DNA of 44,232 nucleotides from Polyangium aurulentum (GCA_945875545.1 CAMCKZ010000016.1:1-44232); one strand, 5' to 3'. Numbered from the stretch's first letter, positions 27,153 to 36,072 are shown. Notes: generated by a model from the letters alone, not told the origin. A program made the numbers and translations.

Positions 27153-27716
27153 TCAGCGGGCGCGTGCGGCCTTTGCGATGGCGTCGGCGTCCGCCCCACC
27201 GGGGCTCCGAATCACCTCGTGGCCGAGCGGATCGTAGACAATAACCTCAGGAATCCATCGCACCGGCGCGAACGGTCCGCCGCTCGTTCGTAGGTCGTCG
27301 GTGGCGTGAACGACCGCGCACAAAGGGGCCATGCGCTCGCCGAAAAGTCGCACCAACGGCCAGGCGTCTTCGCGATCCATCGCGACGATGATGCAGCGAG
27401 GCTGCGTGCGGTAAGTCTTCGAATCGCGTTCGAAAAGTTCGAGCTGCGCGAGGCTTCGAAGGTCGTCGGAGGCCAAAAAGAAAACCACAAGACTGCGCCC
27501 GCCGGGAGGCTCTTCGCGCAACGTGCGCCCGTCGGTGGCGTTCAGCGAAAATCGCAGAAGAGATGCCGCGGCCCAGGGCTCGGCGCTCTCGGCCCCGCGG
27601 CAACCGGCAAGCGCGTGCAAACAGAGGCCGATCGGAAGACAGCGAATAAGTGCAGAATACACGGATAATCTCTTGGGTGCAGGGTCGCCGCAAGCGAACC
27701 TCGCCGCCCCGTTCAT
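27153..27716 (-). CDS. Redoxin-like lipoprotein lacking the CxxC motif
   Basis: A 187-aa protein with a lipoprotein signal (SALIRCLPIGLCLHALAGC) and then a domain that reads like a thioredoxin/AhpC-type fold: FSLNATDGRTLREEPPGG, SLVVFFLASDDLRSLAQLELFE, PRCIIVAMDRE, and WIPEVIVYDPLGHEV, where the Pro before EV matches the cis-Pro loop. At the place of the redox CxxC there is ASDD, so it should not be a dithiol oxidoreductase. One Cys remains in the following strand and one later. The start overlaps the stop of the upstream gene as ATGA (27713-27716), so the two proteins probably work together. The signal is preceded by an unusually long n-region, and an internal GTG start is possible. Function unknown. 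Confidence 0.65.
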   Translation of the reverse strand: MNGAARFACGDPAPKRLSVYSALIRCLPIGLCLHALAGCRGAESAEPWAAASLLRFSLNATDGRTLREEPPGGRSLVVFFLASDDLRSLAQLELFERDSKTYRTQPRCIIVAMDREDAWPLVRLFGERMAPLCAVVHATDDLRTSGGPFAPVRWIPEVIVYDPLGHEVIRSPGGADADAIAKAARAR

Positions 27717-28414
27717 TCGGACTCTGTTTCGCCGAATAGCAGGGATTCCTCAAGTAGAAAGCTGCACACCGCCTGCCAATCAAACACGCTCTCGCGCCGG
27801 TACCGGGCTTCGGTCAGCACCGTGGTGATGAGGTCTGCAACCGCCGTGGAGGCATCGACCGGCTCGAGCAAAATGCCATCGAGGACGACGAGAAGGGCCG
27901 ACCCCACTTCGGCTTCGTGGGCAATCGACCGCTCGCGCACGAAACGAAAACCGTCTTCGAGTTGATAAACGACCTCGACGATTTCCGACGCGCCCCCCGC
28001 AATGGGAACGAGAATCCGGCATCCGCGAAGACCCGCCTTGGAAACGCCGGACCACGCCTCCAGCGTCGATTGATTGCGTTCCACAGCCTCCCAAATGGCC
28101 TTCGTCATGCTCGCCACGCTGAGCGGATCATCTTCGACGAAAATCAATGGCAAGAGCATCGCGAGACCGAGGCCGTCGCCGGGCAAGTCATCCATCACCT
28201 CGGCCACAAACTCTTTTCTCTCCACGTTCGACAGGGACGCGTAGTCCAGCGCCGCCTCGATGGTCGTCGGGATATCCGATCCAGCCAGGGCCGCCGCAAC
28301 CTGAAAAAGCCTTGAAAATCGGGCAGTTACATCATCTTCCGCGAGCAGATGACCCGAGCGCGGCCCAATGGGCAGCACGCCAGATGCAATAGGCTCGTCG
28401 TCGTCGTCGGTCAT
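27713..28414 (-). CDS. Hypothetical protein coupled to the redoxin-like lipoprotein
   Basis: I do not recognise this 233-aa protein. It has no signal peptide or membrane helix and is acidic, starting MTDDDDEPIAS. The middle is helical (FSRLFQVAAALAG, EFVAEVMDDLPGDGLGLAML). The second half has alternating strands (CRILVPIAGGASEIVEVVYQLEDGFRFVRE; GSALLVVLDGILLEPVDAST) and a final helix. The ATG at 28414 has GAGGG about nine bases upstream; a GTG at 28441 would add nine residues. Its stop overlaps the start of the lipoprotein gene (ATGA). It is divergent from the sigma factor gene. A cytoplasmic partner role for the lipoprotein is unlikely without a membrane link, so coupling may only set stoichiometry. 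Confidence 0.65.
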   Translation of the reverse strand: MTDDDDEPIASGVLPIGPRSGHLLAEDDVTARFSRLFQVAAALAGSDIPTTIEAALDYASLSNVERKEFVAEVMDDLPGDGLGLAMLLPLIFVEDDPLSVASMTKAIWEAVERNQSTLEAWSGVSKAGLRGCRILVPIAGGASEIVEVVYQLEDGFRFVRERSIAHEAEVGSALLVVLDGILLEPVDASTAVADLITTVLTEARYRRESVFDWQAVCSFLLEESLLFGETESE

Positions 28415-28547
28415 CGGGGTCAACCCTCGCGCATACGGCACATTCTCCGCGCGACTTGCGAGAGCGGGCGCAAAATCCCCAAGCGCCTGTTGAAGGGAGT
28501 TAACGCCGATCTTGCCTCGACCGCGAAAACTGGGTGTTCTTGGAGGG

Positions 28548-29207
28548 ATGACGCCGGGCGCTCAGGAATCAAACGAGGGTCCGAAGTGGACGACCGCGGC
28601 GAAGGCTGTCGAGCTCATCGCGTCGTGGATTCATCGGAGCAGCGGCACGACGGTTCAATACGAGGATCTGGTGAGCGCTGGAAACGAAGCGCTTTTCCTC
28701 GCGGAACGGCAGTTTGAAGATGCGCGAGGCGTCCCGTTTGGTGCCTACGCACGCATTCGCATCCGCCGGTCGATGATCGATGCGGTGCGACGCGAGGGGC
28801 GCCTCTCGGGCCGGTCTCTCACGAAACTGCGATGCATCACGATCTCAGACGACGTCCTTGACGAGCTCACCGGTGACGACCAGTTCGGGGGCAACCATCA
28901 GGCTTGGGCGATCGGCGCCACCACCGCATCAACCATGTGCAGTCTGCATGGACTTGAAGCGGCTCGAACGCCCGAAGAAATGCTCGCGCGGGCCGAGTTG
29001 AAGCACAAGGTTGCCGTCGCGCTAAAGACGCGATCGCCGCAGGTTCAGCGGCTCTTTCGGCTTGTTTACGAAGACGCCTTGACGCTCGATGAAGCCGCAA
29101 AAAAATGCGGCGTCTCTCCTTCCTGGGCCACGCGCATTCACGCGCGCGAGATGGTGGCGCTGGGCCGCGAGCTTGCTCCGATGTTGGAACCGCGTTCGCC
29201 AGACTAA
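28548..29207 (+). CDS. FliA/WhiG-type RNA polymerase sigma factor
   Basis: About 219 aa. Region 2 is clear: VQYEDLVSAGNEALFLAERQ followed by GVPFGAYARIRIRRSMIDAVRREG, the pattern of FliA/WhiG/SigB-type alternative sigma factors rather than ECF ones. Region 4 near the C-terminus has the helix-turn-helix TLDEAAKKCGVSPSWATRIH. The stretch between them (GDDQFGGNHQAWAIG...) is a poor match to region 3. No anti-sigma gene and no flagellar gene is adjacent. The start is uncertain: ATG at 28548 sits immediately after GGAGGG, and a TTG at 28512 has GAAGGGAG 12 bp upstream. It is followed after 35 bp by mnmA and is divergent from the hypothetical/lipoprotein pair, which it might control. Confidence 0.82.
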   Translation: MTPGAQESNEGPKWTTAAKAVELIASWIHRSSGTTVQYEDLVSAGNEALFLAERQFEDARGVPFGAYARIRIRRSMIDAVRREGRLSGRSLTKLRCITISDDVLDELTGDDQFGGNHQAWAIGATTASTMCSLHGLEAARTPEEMLARAELKHKVAVALKTRSPQVQRLFRLVYEDALTLDEAAKKCGVSPSWATRIHAREMVALGRELAPMLEPRSPD

Positions 29208-29242
29208 GGTCGCCCGCGGCGAGCGTGCTAGTCCCCAAGACC

Positions 29243-30364
29243 ATGAGCCATCCAAAACCTCGCATTGTCGTTGCGATGAGCGGTGGGGTTGATTCGTCGG
29301 TCGCCGCGCTGCGCCTCGTTCGTGAGGGCTACGAGGTCATCGGTGTAACGCTGCATCTCTGGGATTATCCAGAGAAAATCGCCGATGCGAAGGCCCGCTG
29401 TTGCGCCCCGGAAGATCAGCACGACGCTCGCCGCGTGGCCGATGCCCTCGATATTCCGCATTACGTTTTCGACCGACGCCAGCTCTTTCAGCACCACGTC
29501 GTGGGCCCTTTTATCGAAGCGTACCTGGGCGGAACAACCCCGAGTCCGTGCAACGACTGCAACCGCACGGTGAAGCTCACGGAGCTTTTTCACATCGCCG
29601 ATACCCTCGGGGCGTCGCACGTCGCCACAGGCCACTACGCGCGAATTCTCCCCGACAGCCGCGGCGTAAAACGCATCGCGCGCGGCCTCGACGCGCAAAA
29701 AGATCAGAGCTATTTTCTTCATGCGACGCCGAGAAATCAGATCGACAGGTTACTATTTCCCCTGGGAGAATCCTCGAAATCTGAAGTTCGAGCCGAGGCG
29801 CTTGGCCACCACCTGACCGGGGCCGCCAAGGCCGAGTCTCAAGAACTCTGCTTCATCGGTGCGGGTGACGGCGCGTACGCCGCGTTCGTCCAAGACAGGG
29901 CCGCGGAGCGCGTAAGGCCGGGCCCGATCCTCGACGAAGCCGGGCATGTGGTGGGGCATCACGAGGGCGTGCATCGCTTCACCGTCGGGCAGCGCAAAGG
30001 GCTCGGCGTCGCGAGCGCGCAGCCTGTTTTCGTGGAGCGGATCGATAGCGAAACCGGGGCCGTGCACGTGGGCTCTGGAGAGCGCCTCTTCGCCGAAGAA
30101 GCCGTCCTCGAAGACGTATGCCTCGGCGACGGGATCACGCTCCCCCTCGAAGGTGCCATCGTGCGCGTTCGCTACCGTCATCTAGGGCAAATCGCTCGCG
30201 TTGTGAGCGATGGCGGGGTCACTCGGGTCTGCTTCGAGGCACCCGCGCGGGCCTTGACGCCGGGGCAAACGGCCGTCATCTACGAGGGCGATTGCGTCGT
30301 CGGCGGGGGCCGAATTGCGTACGCCCGGCGCCCGAGTGTCGGCCAGGGAACGGCGCTCGCGTGA
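29243..30364 (+). CDS. mnmA: tRNA-specific 2-thiouridylase MnmA
   Basis: Adds sulphur to U34 of Lys, Glu and Gln tRNAs. The 373-aa protein begins with the PP-loop motif VAMSGGVDSSVAALRL, has the first catalytic Cys in TPSPCNDCNRTVK (about residue 102), HVATGHYARI, the dependence motif DAQKDQSYFLH, and the second catalytic Cys in SQELCFIG (about 202). The C-terminal part with HRFTVGQRKGLGV matches the family's beta-barrel. The ATG at 29243 aligns with the family start; the frame is open into the sigma factor gene, but that extension is not conserved. It is followed 26 bp later by the TPR-type gene. Confidence 0.96.
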   Translation: MSHPKPRIVVAMSGGVDSSVAALRLVREGYEVIGVTLHLWDYPEKIADAKARCCAPEDQHDARRVADALDIPHYVFDRRQLFQHHVVGPFIEAYLGGTTPSPCNDCNRTVKLTELFHIADTLGASHVATGHYARILPDSRGVKRIARGLDAQKDQSYFLHATPRNQIDRLLFPLGESSKSEVRAEALGHHLTGAAKAESQELCFIGAGDGAYAAFVQDRAAERVRPGPILDEAGHVVGHHEGVHRFTVGQRKGLGVASAQPVFVERIDSETGAVHVGSGERLFAEEAVLEDVCLGDGITLPLEGAIVRVRYRHLGQIARVVSDGGVTRVCFEAPARALTPGQTAVIYEGDCVVGGGRIAYARRPSVGQGTALA

Positions 30365-30390
30365 GGTGCCGAGAGCCCCATCGCGCGCTC

Positions 30391-31278
30391 ATGATTCCCG
30401 CTCTCATACGCGGCATTTTTTTCGTCATCGGTGCCTCGGGCTTCATCGCCGCCCGTGCCCACGGTGCCCCTGTCGCCACGATTTTGGAGCGCGCGCGAGG
30501 GTCACTTCAAGAGGCGGATTTTGACGCCGCCGCCAAGGCTTACCAAGCGGCGATCGACGCCGGAGGTTTGTCTCCGTCCGAGCTTGCCGAGGCCTTCTTG
30601 GGCATAGGAATTGGCGCTTTTTATCAGGGAAATTCTAAGCGGGCACTGGATGCTTTTCGCCTCGCGGTGGTCGTCGATGGCAACGTCTCCATGACCGACG
30701 ACGCGCCAAAAAAAGCGAAAACACTTTTGGATCAAGCCCGTCGCGAGATGAAAAAACGGACCCTCGACTGGTTTCGCGTCACCATTCCCGAGGGGTCTCT
30801 GGCCGCCGGGGCGAAGGCCGCCACGGTGCGCGTGCGAACCGACGCAGTGGCGGGTCTCGAGGCCGTGGAAGTGGAGGCGCGGTCCGGCGATGGCGAGCCG
30901 TGGATCAAGCGTTTTCCCATCTCACGAGACGTAGACGTGCTGCTCCCAAGCTCCGTGCACACCACCGGGCGCGTGCGCTTGCGCATCTCGGCGATCGACG
31001 ACGTGGGCAACCGCTGGGCGGAATACGCGCGAAGCCTCGACGTCGACCGCACGCCCAAGACGGAACCCGTGATCGTGAAGCGCGAAGAAGTCGTTGCGGC
31101 GAGGCCACCGGTGGTGGCTGCAAATTCCGCCGCGCCGCCGACGACTCCGCCCCTTTGGTCGTCGCCTTGGCCATGGATCGGGCTTGGGCTCGTGGGCATC
31201 GGGGTTGGTGCGGCATTTTCGTATTCGGCTCTCGATTCGAGTTCACCGGCTCGGATCGGTGTGCCACGCGTTCAGTGA
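30391..31278 (+). CDS. TPR-type exported protein with C-terminal membrane helix
   Basis: A 295-aa protein of unknown function. A signal peptide (MIPALIRGIFFVIGASGFIAARAHGA) is followed by TPR-like helices: TILERARGSLQEADFDAAAKAYQAAIDAG, then LAEAFLGIGIGAFYQGNSKRALDAFRLAV. Next is a beta-sandwich-like domain (RVTIPEGSLAAGAKAATVRVRTD..., RVRLRISAIDDVGNRW), a Pro/Ala linker, and a terminal hydrophobic helix (WIGLGLVGIGVGAAF). The arrangement is common among myxobacterial proteins encoded near Ser/Thr kinases. A likely place is the periplasm, anchored in the inner membrane. The gene ends 131 bp before the kinase gene, with a probable terminator between. The ATG at 30391 is chosen because the signal peptide begins there. 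Confidence 0.75.
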   Translation: MIPALIRGIFFVIGASGFIAARAHGAPVATILERARGSLQEADFDAAAKAYQAAIDAGGLSPSELAEAFLGIGIGAFYQGNSKRALDAFRLAVVVDGNVSMTDDAPKKAKTLLDQARREMKKRTLDWFRVTIPEGSLAAGAKAATVRVRTDAVAGLEAVEVEARSGDGEPWIKRFPISRDVDVLLPSSVHTTGRVRLRISAIDDVGNRWAEYARSLDVDRTPKTEPVIVKREEVVAARPPVVAANSAAPPTTPPLWSSPWPWIGLGLVGIGVGAAFSYSALDSSSPARIGVPRVQ

Positions 31279-31279
31279 G

Positions 31280-31316
31280 CGCCGCTTCGAATCAAGCGGT
31301 GGCCGTCCCTTTTTTT
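31280..31316 (+). terminator. Probable intrinsic terminator after the TPR-type gene
   Basis: CGCCGCTT (31280-31287) pairs with AAGCGGTG (31294-31301) including one G-T pair, with a 6-nt loop. A run of seven T (31310-31316) follows after eight bases. The long gap to the T run lowers confidence. Confidence 0.55.
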
Positions 31317-31409
31317 CCCGTATTTTTACGGAGCAATCGTAGTTCGAGTGGCGCGCGCTCCAAAGGTCTGGTGTACTCCGAGAGCCCGCTTCCGCATTGA
31401 GATACGCAC

Positions 31410-33761
31410 TTGGCTGACGACCGCACCGCACGCCCCCGAGGTACATCCCGCGATGGCCAACAGCCGTCCGGGCACCGAGGCACCTATTTCTTGGGTGAGT
31501 TTCGCATCGTCGATGAAATCGGCGTTGGCGGAATGGCAAGCGTGCATCTTGCACGCGTCGATGGTCCTGCGGGATTTCAAAAGTGGGTCGCGATCAAACG
31601 CATTCATGCGCACTTGGTTGAAGACCCCTCGTTCGTGAACATGTTCCTCGACGAGGCAAAGGTGGCTGCTCGCATCAGCCACCCGAATGTCGCGAACGTT
31701 TTCAAGCTCGAACAACACGAAGATTCCTACTGGATTGCCATGGAGTATCTCCACGGCGAACCCCTCCGCGAGGTCATGCGCCGCACCGAAGAGGTGGGCC
31801 GCATCATGCCAACTGAAATCGCCTGCCGCGTCATCAGCGACGCCGCCGAAGGCCTTCATGCGGCCCATGAACTTCGCGGCGAAGAGGGCGAATTCCTGGG
31901 CGTTGTTCATCGCGACGTCACCCCTCACAACCTTTTCGTGACCTACGACGGCACCACCAAGGTCGTCGATTTCGGCATCGCTAAATTCAGTTCGCGCCTG
32001 GCACATACGCGAGCTGGTATGGTTAAGGGTAAGCTTGCGTATATGTCGTCGGAGCAGGTCTCCGGCGAGTCCGTGGATCGACGCACGGATATTTTCGCTC
32101 TCGGCGTGGTCCTCTGGGAATTGACCACGGGGCAGCGTCTTTTTCGGATGGACAGCGACATCGACACCCTCGCCAAAGTGCAGGAGTGCATCGTCACGCC
32201 GCCGTCGGCCATCGTGCGCGACTACCCCCGCGACCTCGAGTCCATCGTTCTGAAGGCGCTCGCCAAAGACGCGAACCACCGCTTTCAGACCTCGCGCGAA
32301 TTCTCGCGAGCGCTCCAATCGTACGTCCTAAAACGCGGCATCTTCATCGCGAACGATGAAGTTGCAGGATACATGCGTTCCATTTTTTCGGACCGCATCA
32401 AGAACCGCGACGTGTATCTCCGGTGGGCCGCAGAAGTCACGTCCACGATCGACATCGACCCGAAGGCCACAGGCAATGCGTCCCTGGTTTTTCCCTCGGA
32501 AGCGGCACCCCAGCGCGGCGACCGCAGCGACCGCATCGACCCCACCAAACGGCCGCCCCCTCCGCCTCCACGCCCGAGCCCGCGTACGCCCCCATCGCCC
32601 CGCTCCACGGTTGGGGCTCTACCTGCTGCCGCGCCGCGCGCAGACCTCTTGGAGACCCTGCGGCCCGCGGGAAAACCGACCCTAACGGCCCCTCGCCCGG
32701 GCAACAACCTCCGAACCCAAACCGTCCCCCGCTTTGAAGAGCCCGGCGACGCCCATTTTGATCGCCCGAGCGGGTCCGCGGCGTCCGGCGAGACGCTCGT
32801 GGGAGACTTGGAAGACGACGATGAGTCGGGCGACACCATCGTCACAAACGCCACCTTCGCCGACATGCAGCGGGTCGCGTTTCTCCAGGAGCCCAGCGGG
32901 GTTTCCATAGCGATCGAGCTCGATGCACCGAAGCCAGCGGCCGCCGCTCCAGCGATGGCGCGAGTCGCGCCTGCCGCGCCTGTAGCCCCGCGGCGCCACG
33001 CCGCCCCAAACCCCTCCGCCGACGCCACACTTCCACCTTCCGATGCCCTTCTGGGCCTCCCGGACTTGGCCTACTTGGAGGGATCACGCAGCTACGCGGC
33101 GGCAAAAACCAAGCGACCCAGCGACGCCGTGCTCGCCCTCACAGGTGCCGTTTTGGGGCTTGTCGTCGTGGCCCTTTTGTTTTGGGTTTTCCTCCCTGCG
33201 AGCGGTAGCAGTCCGTCAGCAACCGCCGCCGCGGGCCCTGGCGGTCCGAGTGAAGCGACCTCTGTAGCGCCTGCAGCCGCGTTGGCACCCGCGCCGTCAC
33301 CAAGTGCCGCGGTGCCCCCGTCGGGGCCTGCCACGGGCTCTCCAGCGCTCGCGGGAACGGCCGCGGACAGCCTCCCGGCGCCGGTGCCAAGCGCTCGCAA
33401 GCCCGCTGGTGCCCTGCGAATGGACGGCGCTTCCGTCAATGGAGCATCGCGCGGCAAGGGCGCAGCGCACGGTGCGCAGGCGGCACCAACCCCGGTGGGT
33501 TCGGCCATCAGCAAGCGCTCCCCGGAGGTCGTCGGCCCCGCCTTTGGAGAACTCACGGTCATCTGTCTCCCCGCCTGCGACGATATTCGTCTAGACGACG
33601 TACGTATTGGGGAATCCCCGATCATTCGCAGGCGTGTGGTTGTCGGCCAACACCACCTCGAGCTTCAGCGCTTGGCCCAGCGCGAAACCATCGTGCGTCG
33701 GCGCATTGTGCAGGTCACCGAGAACCACGTCGAGCAGGTTCGCGAAATCATGAATCCATGA
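31410..33761 (+). CDS. Transmembrane Ser/Thr protein kinase with PEGA-like C-terminal domain
   Basis: A 783-aa Hanks-type kinase. The catalytic domain spans about residues 31-310: glycine loop IGVGGMASVH, VAIK (Lys63), catalytic loop HRDVTPHN (Asp169), metal loop DFGIAK (187). The activation segment ends YMSSEQ where most family members have (A/S)PE, so the conserved Pro is replaced by Ser. A long Pro/Ala-rich cytoplasmic linker (about 355-570) follows, with a DDDESGDT acidic patch, one TM helix (about 574-595), a second low-complexity linker, and a C-terminal PEGA-like domain (from about 711: FGELTVICLPACDDIRLDDV). The start is a TTG at 31410; no ATG exists before the glycine loop. Its stop overlaps the next gene (ATGA), pointing to a shared pathway. 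Confidence 0.9.
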   Translation: MADDRTARPRGTSRDGQQPSGHRGTYFLGEFRIVDEIGVGGMASVHLARVDGPAGFQKWVAIKRIHAHLVEDPSFVNMFLDEAKVAARISHPNVANVFKLEQHEDSYWIAMEYLHGEPLREVMRRTEEVGRIMPTEIACRVISDAAEGLHAAHELRGEEGEFLGVVHRDVTPHNLFVTYDGTTKVVDFGIAKFSSRLAHTRAGMVKGKLAYMSSEQVSGESVDRRTDIFALGVVLWELTTGQRLFRMDSDIDTLAKVQECIVTPPSAIVRDYPRDLESIVLKALAKDANHRFQTSREFSRALQSYVLKRGIFIANDEVAGYMRSIFSDRIKNRDVYLRWAAEVTSTIDIDPKATGNASLVFPSEAAPQRGDRSDRIDPTKRPPPPPPRPSPRTPPSPRSTVGALPAAAPRADLLETLRPAGKPTLTAPRPGNNLRTQTVPRFEEPGDAHFDRPSGSAASGETLVGDLEDDDESGDTIVTNATFADMQRVAFLQEPSGVSIAIELDAPKPAAAAPAMARVAPAAPVAPRRHAAPNPSADATLPPSDALLGLPDLAYLEGSRSYAAAKTKRPSDAVLALTGAVLGLVVVALLFWVFLPASGSSPSATAAAGPGGPSEATSVAPAAALAPAPSPSAAVPPSGPATGSPALAGTAADSLPAPVPSARKPAGALRMDGASVNGASRGKGAAHGAQAAPTPVGSAISKRSPEVVGPAFGELTVICLPACDDIRLDDVRIGESPIIRRRVVVGQHHLELQRLAQRETIVRRRIVQVTENHVEQVREIMNP

Positions 33762-35338
33762 GACTGCGGCGCGGCACGCTTCGGGCAAGCGTCGTCGGAG
33801 TCGTGCTCTTCGCGGCGTGCCAGCCGGGTGCCGAAATCGCATTCACCCTGACACTTCCCCCGAGCCTTTCCGGCGAAAATATGCCCGCGTGGATTGAACT
33901 CGGAGCCATGCGCGGAGCGTGTCCCAGCGCGTCGGCTCTCGGTGGTGGAATCCCCTTGGGTGAGGCAACTTCGCGCATGGTATTTCCAGCAAATGCGGCG
34001 CGCGCACCTACGTTCGGCGCCCTCTCGCGCGAACGGTGGGCCTTCATGGCCGCCGCCCGCGATGAGTCCTGCGGCGTCGTCGCGCTCGGATGCAAATCCG
34101 TTGATCTCAACACGGCCACCGAGGTGACGCTCAACCTCCAGGCCATCGACGGTCCACGCGAGGGAACCTGCGGCGCGGGCACCGTTTGCCAATATGCACA
34201 CTGCATCGAATTTCCCGCGACGAGCACAACCTCCGCCGAGGGGTGCAGCCTGGCCGTGCGCGGAGGCGGAGCCCTCGTCGACCCCGTAACGATCGATGGC
34301 TCGCGCGAGTCTCTCGCGTCGGGCCCGGCTCTCGCGGCATCCGGTTCGTCATTTTTTTCGAGCACCCTCGATGGCCTCAAGACCGGAGAAAGGCTCCGCG
34401 TCAATCGTCGTTGGCTCGGCCTCGACGGCATTGTTTTGCCCCGACCTGACACCGATGAAACACCCTGCACGGGCACCGTCGAACGCGGCGGAATCAGTCT
34501 TGCGGCCGCCGTCAATGGGCGGGTCCTCGAAGCCAAAGTGGGCCTCGCATGCGGGGCCGCGGCAACCCTCGCCGTGAGCGAGTTTTCACCGCCGTCCACC
34601 GATCGCAATCTCTTTCGCGCATCGCTCCCGAGCGGCACCGTCCTGCGCCCGCACAGCCTCGTTCGCGAAGGTGTCTCCGGGCGATCTTACTTGGCGAGCA
34701 CGTCCCCAGCGGGCCTGCGGATCGAGGCCCTCGATGCCGCACGTCTCGGGGCCTCGGTCGTGGGATTGCCATCGCCGGTGGCCAGTTTGCTCGACGTTGC
34801 GGCCAGCGATTCCGCATCCCTGTGGCTCGGGCGAAGCTTGAACGGGAGCGCCGTGGCAGGCATCATCAAGAACGGTATTTCACAAACAATTCAAGTAGAT
34901 GCAGGATCCATCGCGGTCGCCAGTCGCGGGGCCACTTTCGAAATTCTGTCCCTCGATGGACTTGGCTTTGTGCGCATCGATCGCGTCTCCGAAACGGGCT
35001 CGCCCGTCAGCTTCACGGACTTCGGAAAGCCCACGACCGACGCCCTCATCACCGACGCCACACTTGTGACGAGCGGCGAGTTCACCGTCGTGGCCGTGGG
35101 CGTTGCGGGGGAGGTTTGGCTCCGCGCTCAGTCGATCCAAGACGCCACAGGAATGAACCATGCGTGGCGGCGCCTCAGCGATTCGGTGCCCCTCGCACGA
35201 CGCCGACGCGACGGTGCCCTCACGCTTGCGAGCGCCGCCGACGCCATCGCACTGGTGTGGCAAACCTCGGAAAATCCCAGCGCCGACGACGTCCCATTCG
35301 GTTTTGCAGTGGCGCGCTGCGAAGGCCGAAAGCCGTGA
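33758..35338 (+). CDS. Large predicted lipoprotein coupled to the kinase
   Basis: A 526-aa protein that I cannot assign to a family. It has a lipoprotein signal peptide (RASVVGVVLFAACQPG). The N-terminal third is Cys-rich (GACPSAS, ESCGVVALGCKS, GTCGAGTVCQYAHCIEF, EGCSLAV), resembling an immunoglobulin-like or disulphide-stabilised domain. The rest is rich in short beta strands with repeated 'S..A....G' turns (SYLASTSPAGLRIEAL; SLWLGRSLNGSAVAGIIK; FEILSLDGLGFVRIDRV; TVVAVGVAGEVWLRA), which suggests a beta-propeller. The start ATG overlaps the kinase stop, so translation is coupled and a role as the kinase's extracytoplasmic partner or sensor is a reasonable inference. Its own stop overlaps tilS as GTGA. 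Confidence 0.72.
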   Translation: MRLRRGTLRASVVGVVLFAACQPGAEIAFTLTLPPSLSGENMPAWIELGAMRGACPSASALGGGIPLGEATSRMVFPANAARAPTFGALSRERWAFMAAARDESCGVVALGCKSVDLNTATEVTLNLQAIDGPREGTCGAGTVCQYAHCIEFPATSTTSAEGCSLAVRGGGALVDPVTIDGSRESLASGPALAASGSSFFSSTLDGLKTGERLRVNRRWLGLDGIVLPRPDTDETPCTGTVERGGISLAAAVNGRVLEAKVGLACGAAATLAVSEFSPPSTDRNLFRASLPSGTVLRPHSLVREGVSGRSYLASTSPAGLRIEALDAARLGASVVGLPSPVASLLDVAASDSASLWLGRSLNGSAVAGIIKNGISQTIQVDAGSIAVASRGATFEILSLDGLGFVRIDRVSETGSPVSFTDFGKPTTDALITDATLVTSGEFTVVAVGVAGEVWLRAQSIQDATGMNHAWRRLSDSVPLARRRRDGALTLASAADAIALVWQTSENPSADDVPFGFAVARCEGRKP

Positions 35339-36072
35339 AGGGCACGCACCCGCCAACGCTCTTGACCATCGTTTTGCGGAGCCTGAACGGCGAGTGCAAA
35401 GCCCTCCGCGGGAGCACGGTGCTCGTGGCCACAAGTGGCGGGAGAGACTCGCAGGCCCTGCTCCACGCCCTCGCGTGGCATCACAAAAAGATGGGGCTGC
35501 GCCTCGTGGCCCATGGCGTCGATCACGGCCTTCGGCCCGAGGCCGCCGCCGAACTCGACCTCGCGCAAATGCTTGCAGAGCGCATGCATATTCCGTTCGC
35601 GCGGACGACTGTTGAAGTTCGCGGAGGGGGGAATTTGCAGGCCCGCGCCCGCGACGCGCGATTTCATGCTCTTCGTGAAGCGGCGGCGAATTCGAACGCG
35701 CAGTTCATCGCCACGGCCCATCACGCGGAAGACCGGGCCGAGACCGTGCTGCTTCGCCTCTTGCGCGGAGCGGGTCCTCGTGGGCTCGCCGTTTTGCCGC
35801 CGCTCTCGCTCGACCTCGCGCGCCCCATCCTTCGGGCATCGCGTGCGGCGATTGACGCCCACGTGGAGCGCCACGGGCTCCCGTTTTCGTCGGACCCAAG
35901 CAACACGAACCGCCGATTTGCACGCGTTCGCGTCCGCGAAGAAGTGCTCCCGCTTTTGCGGCAACTGGACCCTCAGGTCGTACTGCACCTCAGCAATCTG
36001 GCCGACCGCCTGCTCAATCTGCGCGAGTCCGGATGGGATAACCCTGACGATTTGCAGTCTACCGACCCATGA
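35335..36072 (+). CDS. tilS: tRNA(Ile)-lysidine synthase, short form
   Basis: ATP-dependent ligase that adds lysine to C34 of the Ile tRNA reading AUA. The PP-loop VLVATSGGRDSQALLHAL (about residues 28-45), VDHGLRPEAAAELDLA, and the family-specific TAHHAEDRAETVLLRLLRGAGPRGL are diagnostic, followed by RPILRASRAAIDAHVERHGLPFSSDPSN. At 245 aa it has only the catalytic domain and a short tail; the TilS C-terminal domains present in Escherichia coli are absent. Short forms are known in other bacteria. The start is the GTG at 35335, which overlaps the lipoprotein stop (GTGA). ftsH follows 123 bp later, as is frequent for tilS-ftsH. An open frame runs back to 34549 inside the lipoprotein gene and is rejected. 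Confidence 0.9.
   Translation: MKGTHPPTLLTIVLRSLNGECKALRGSTVLVATSGGRDSQALLHALAWHHKKMGLRLVAHGVDHGLRPEAAAELDLAQMLAERMHIPFARTTVEVRGGGNLQARARDARFHALREAAANSNAQFIATAHHAEDRAETVLLRLLRGAGPRGLAVLPPLSLDLARPILRASRAAIDAHVERHGLPFSSDPSNTNRRFARVRVREEVLPLLRQLDPQVVLHLSNLADRLLNLRESGWDNPDDLQSTDP

Noticed and set aside
29105-29242. N-terminal extension of mnmA into the sigma factor gene
   Set aside because: The added residues are Arg-rich and not conserved; the family start matches the ATG at 29243.
34549-35334. Extension of tilS through the lipoprotein gene
   Set aside because: The upstream part is an out-of-frame shadow of the lipoprotein gene; the GTG at 35335 overlaps the stop and matches the catalytic domain start.
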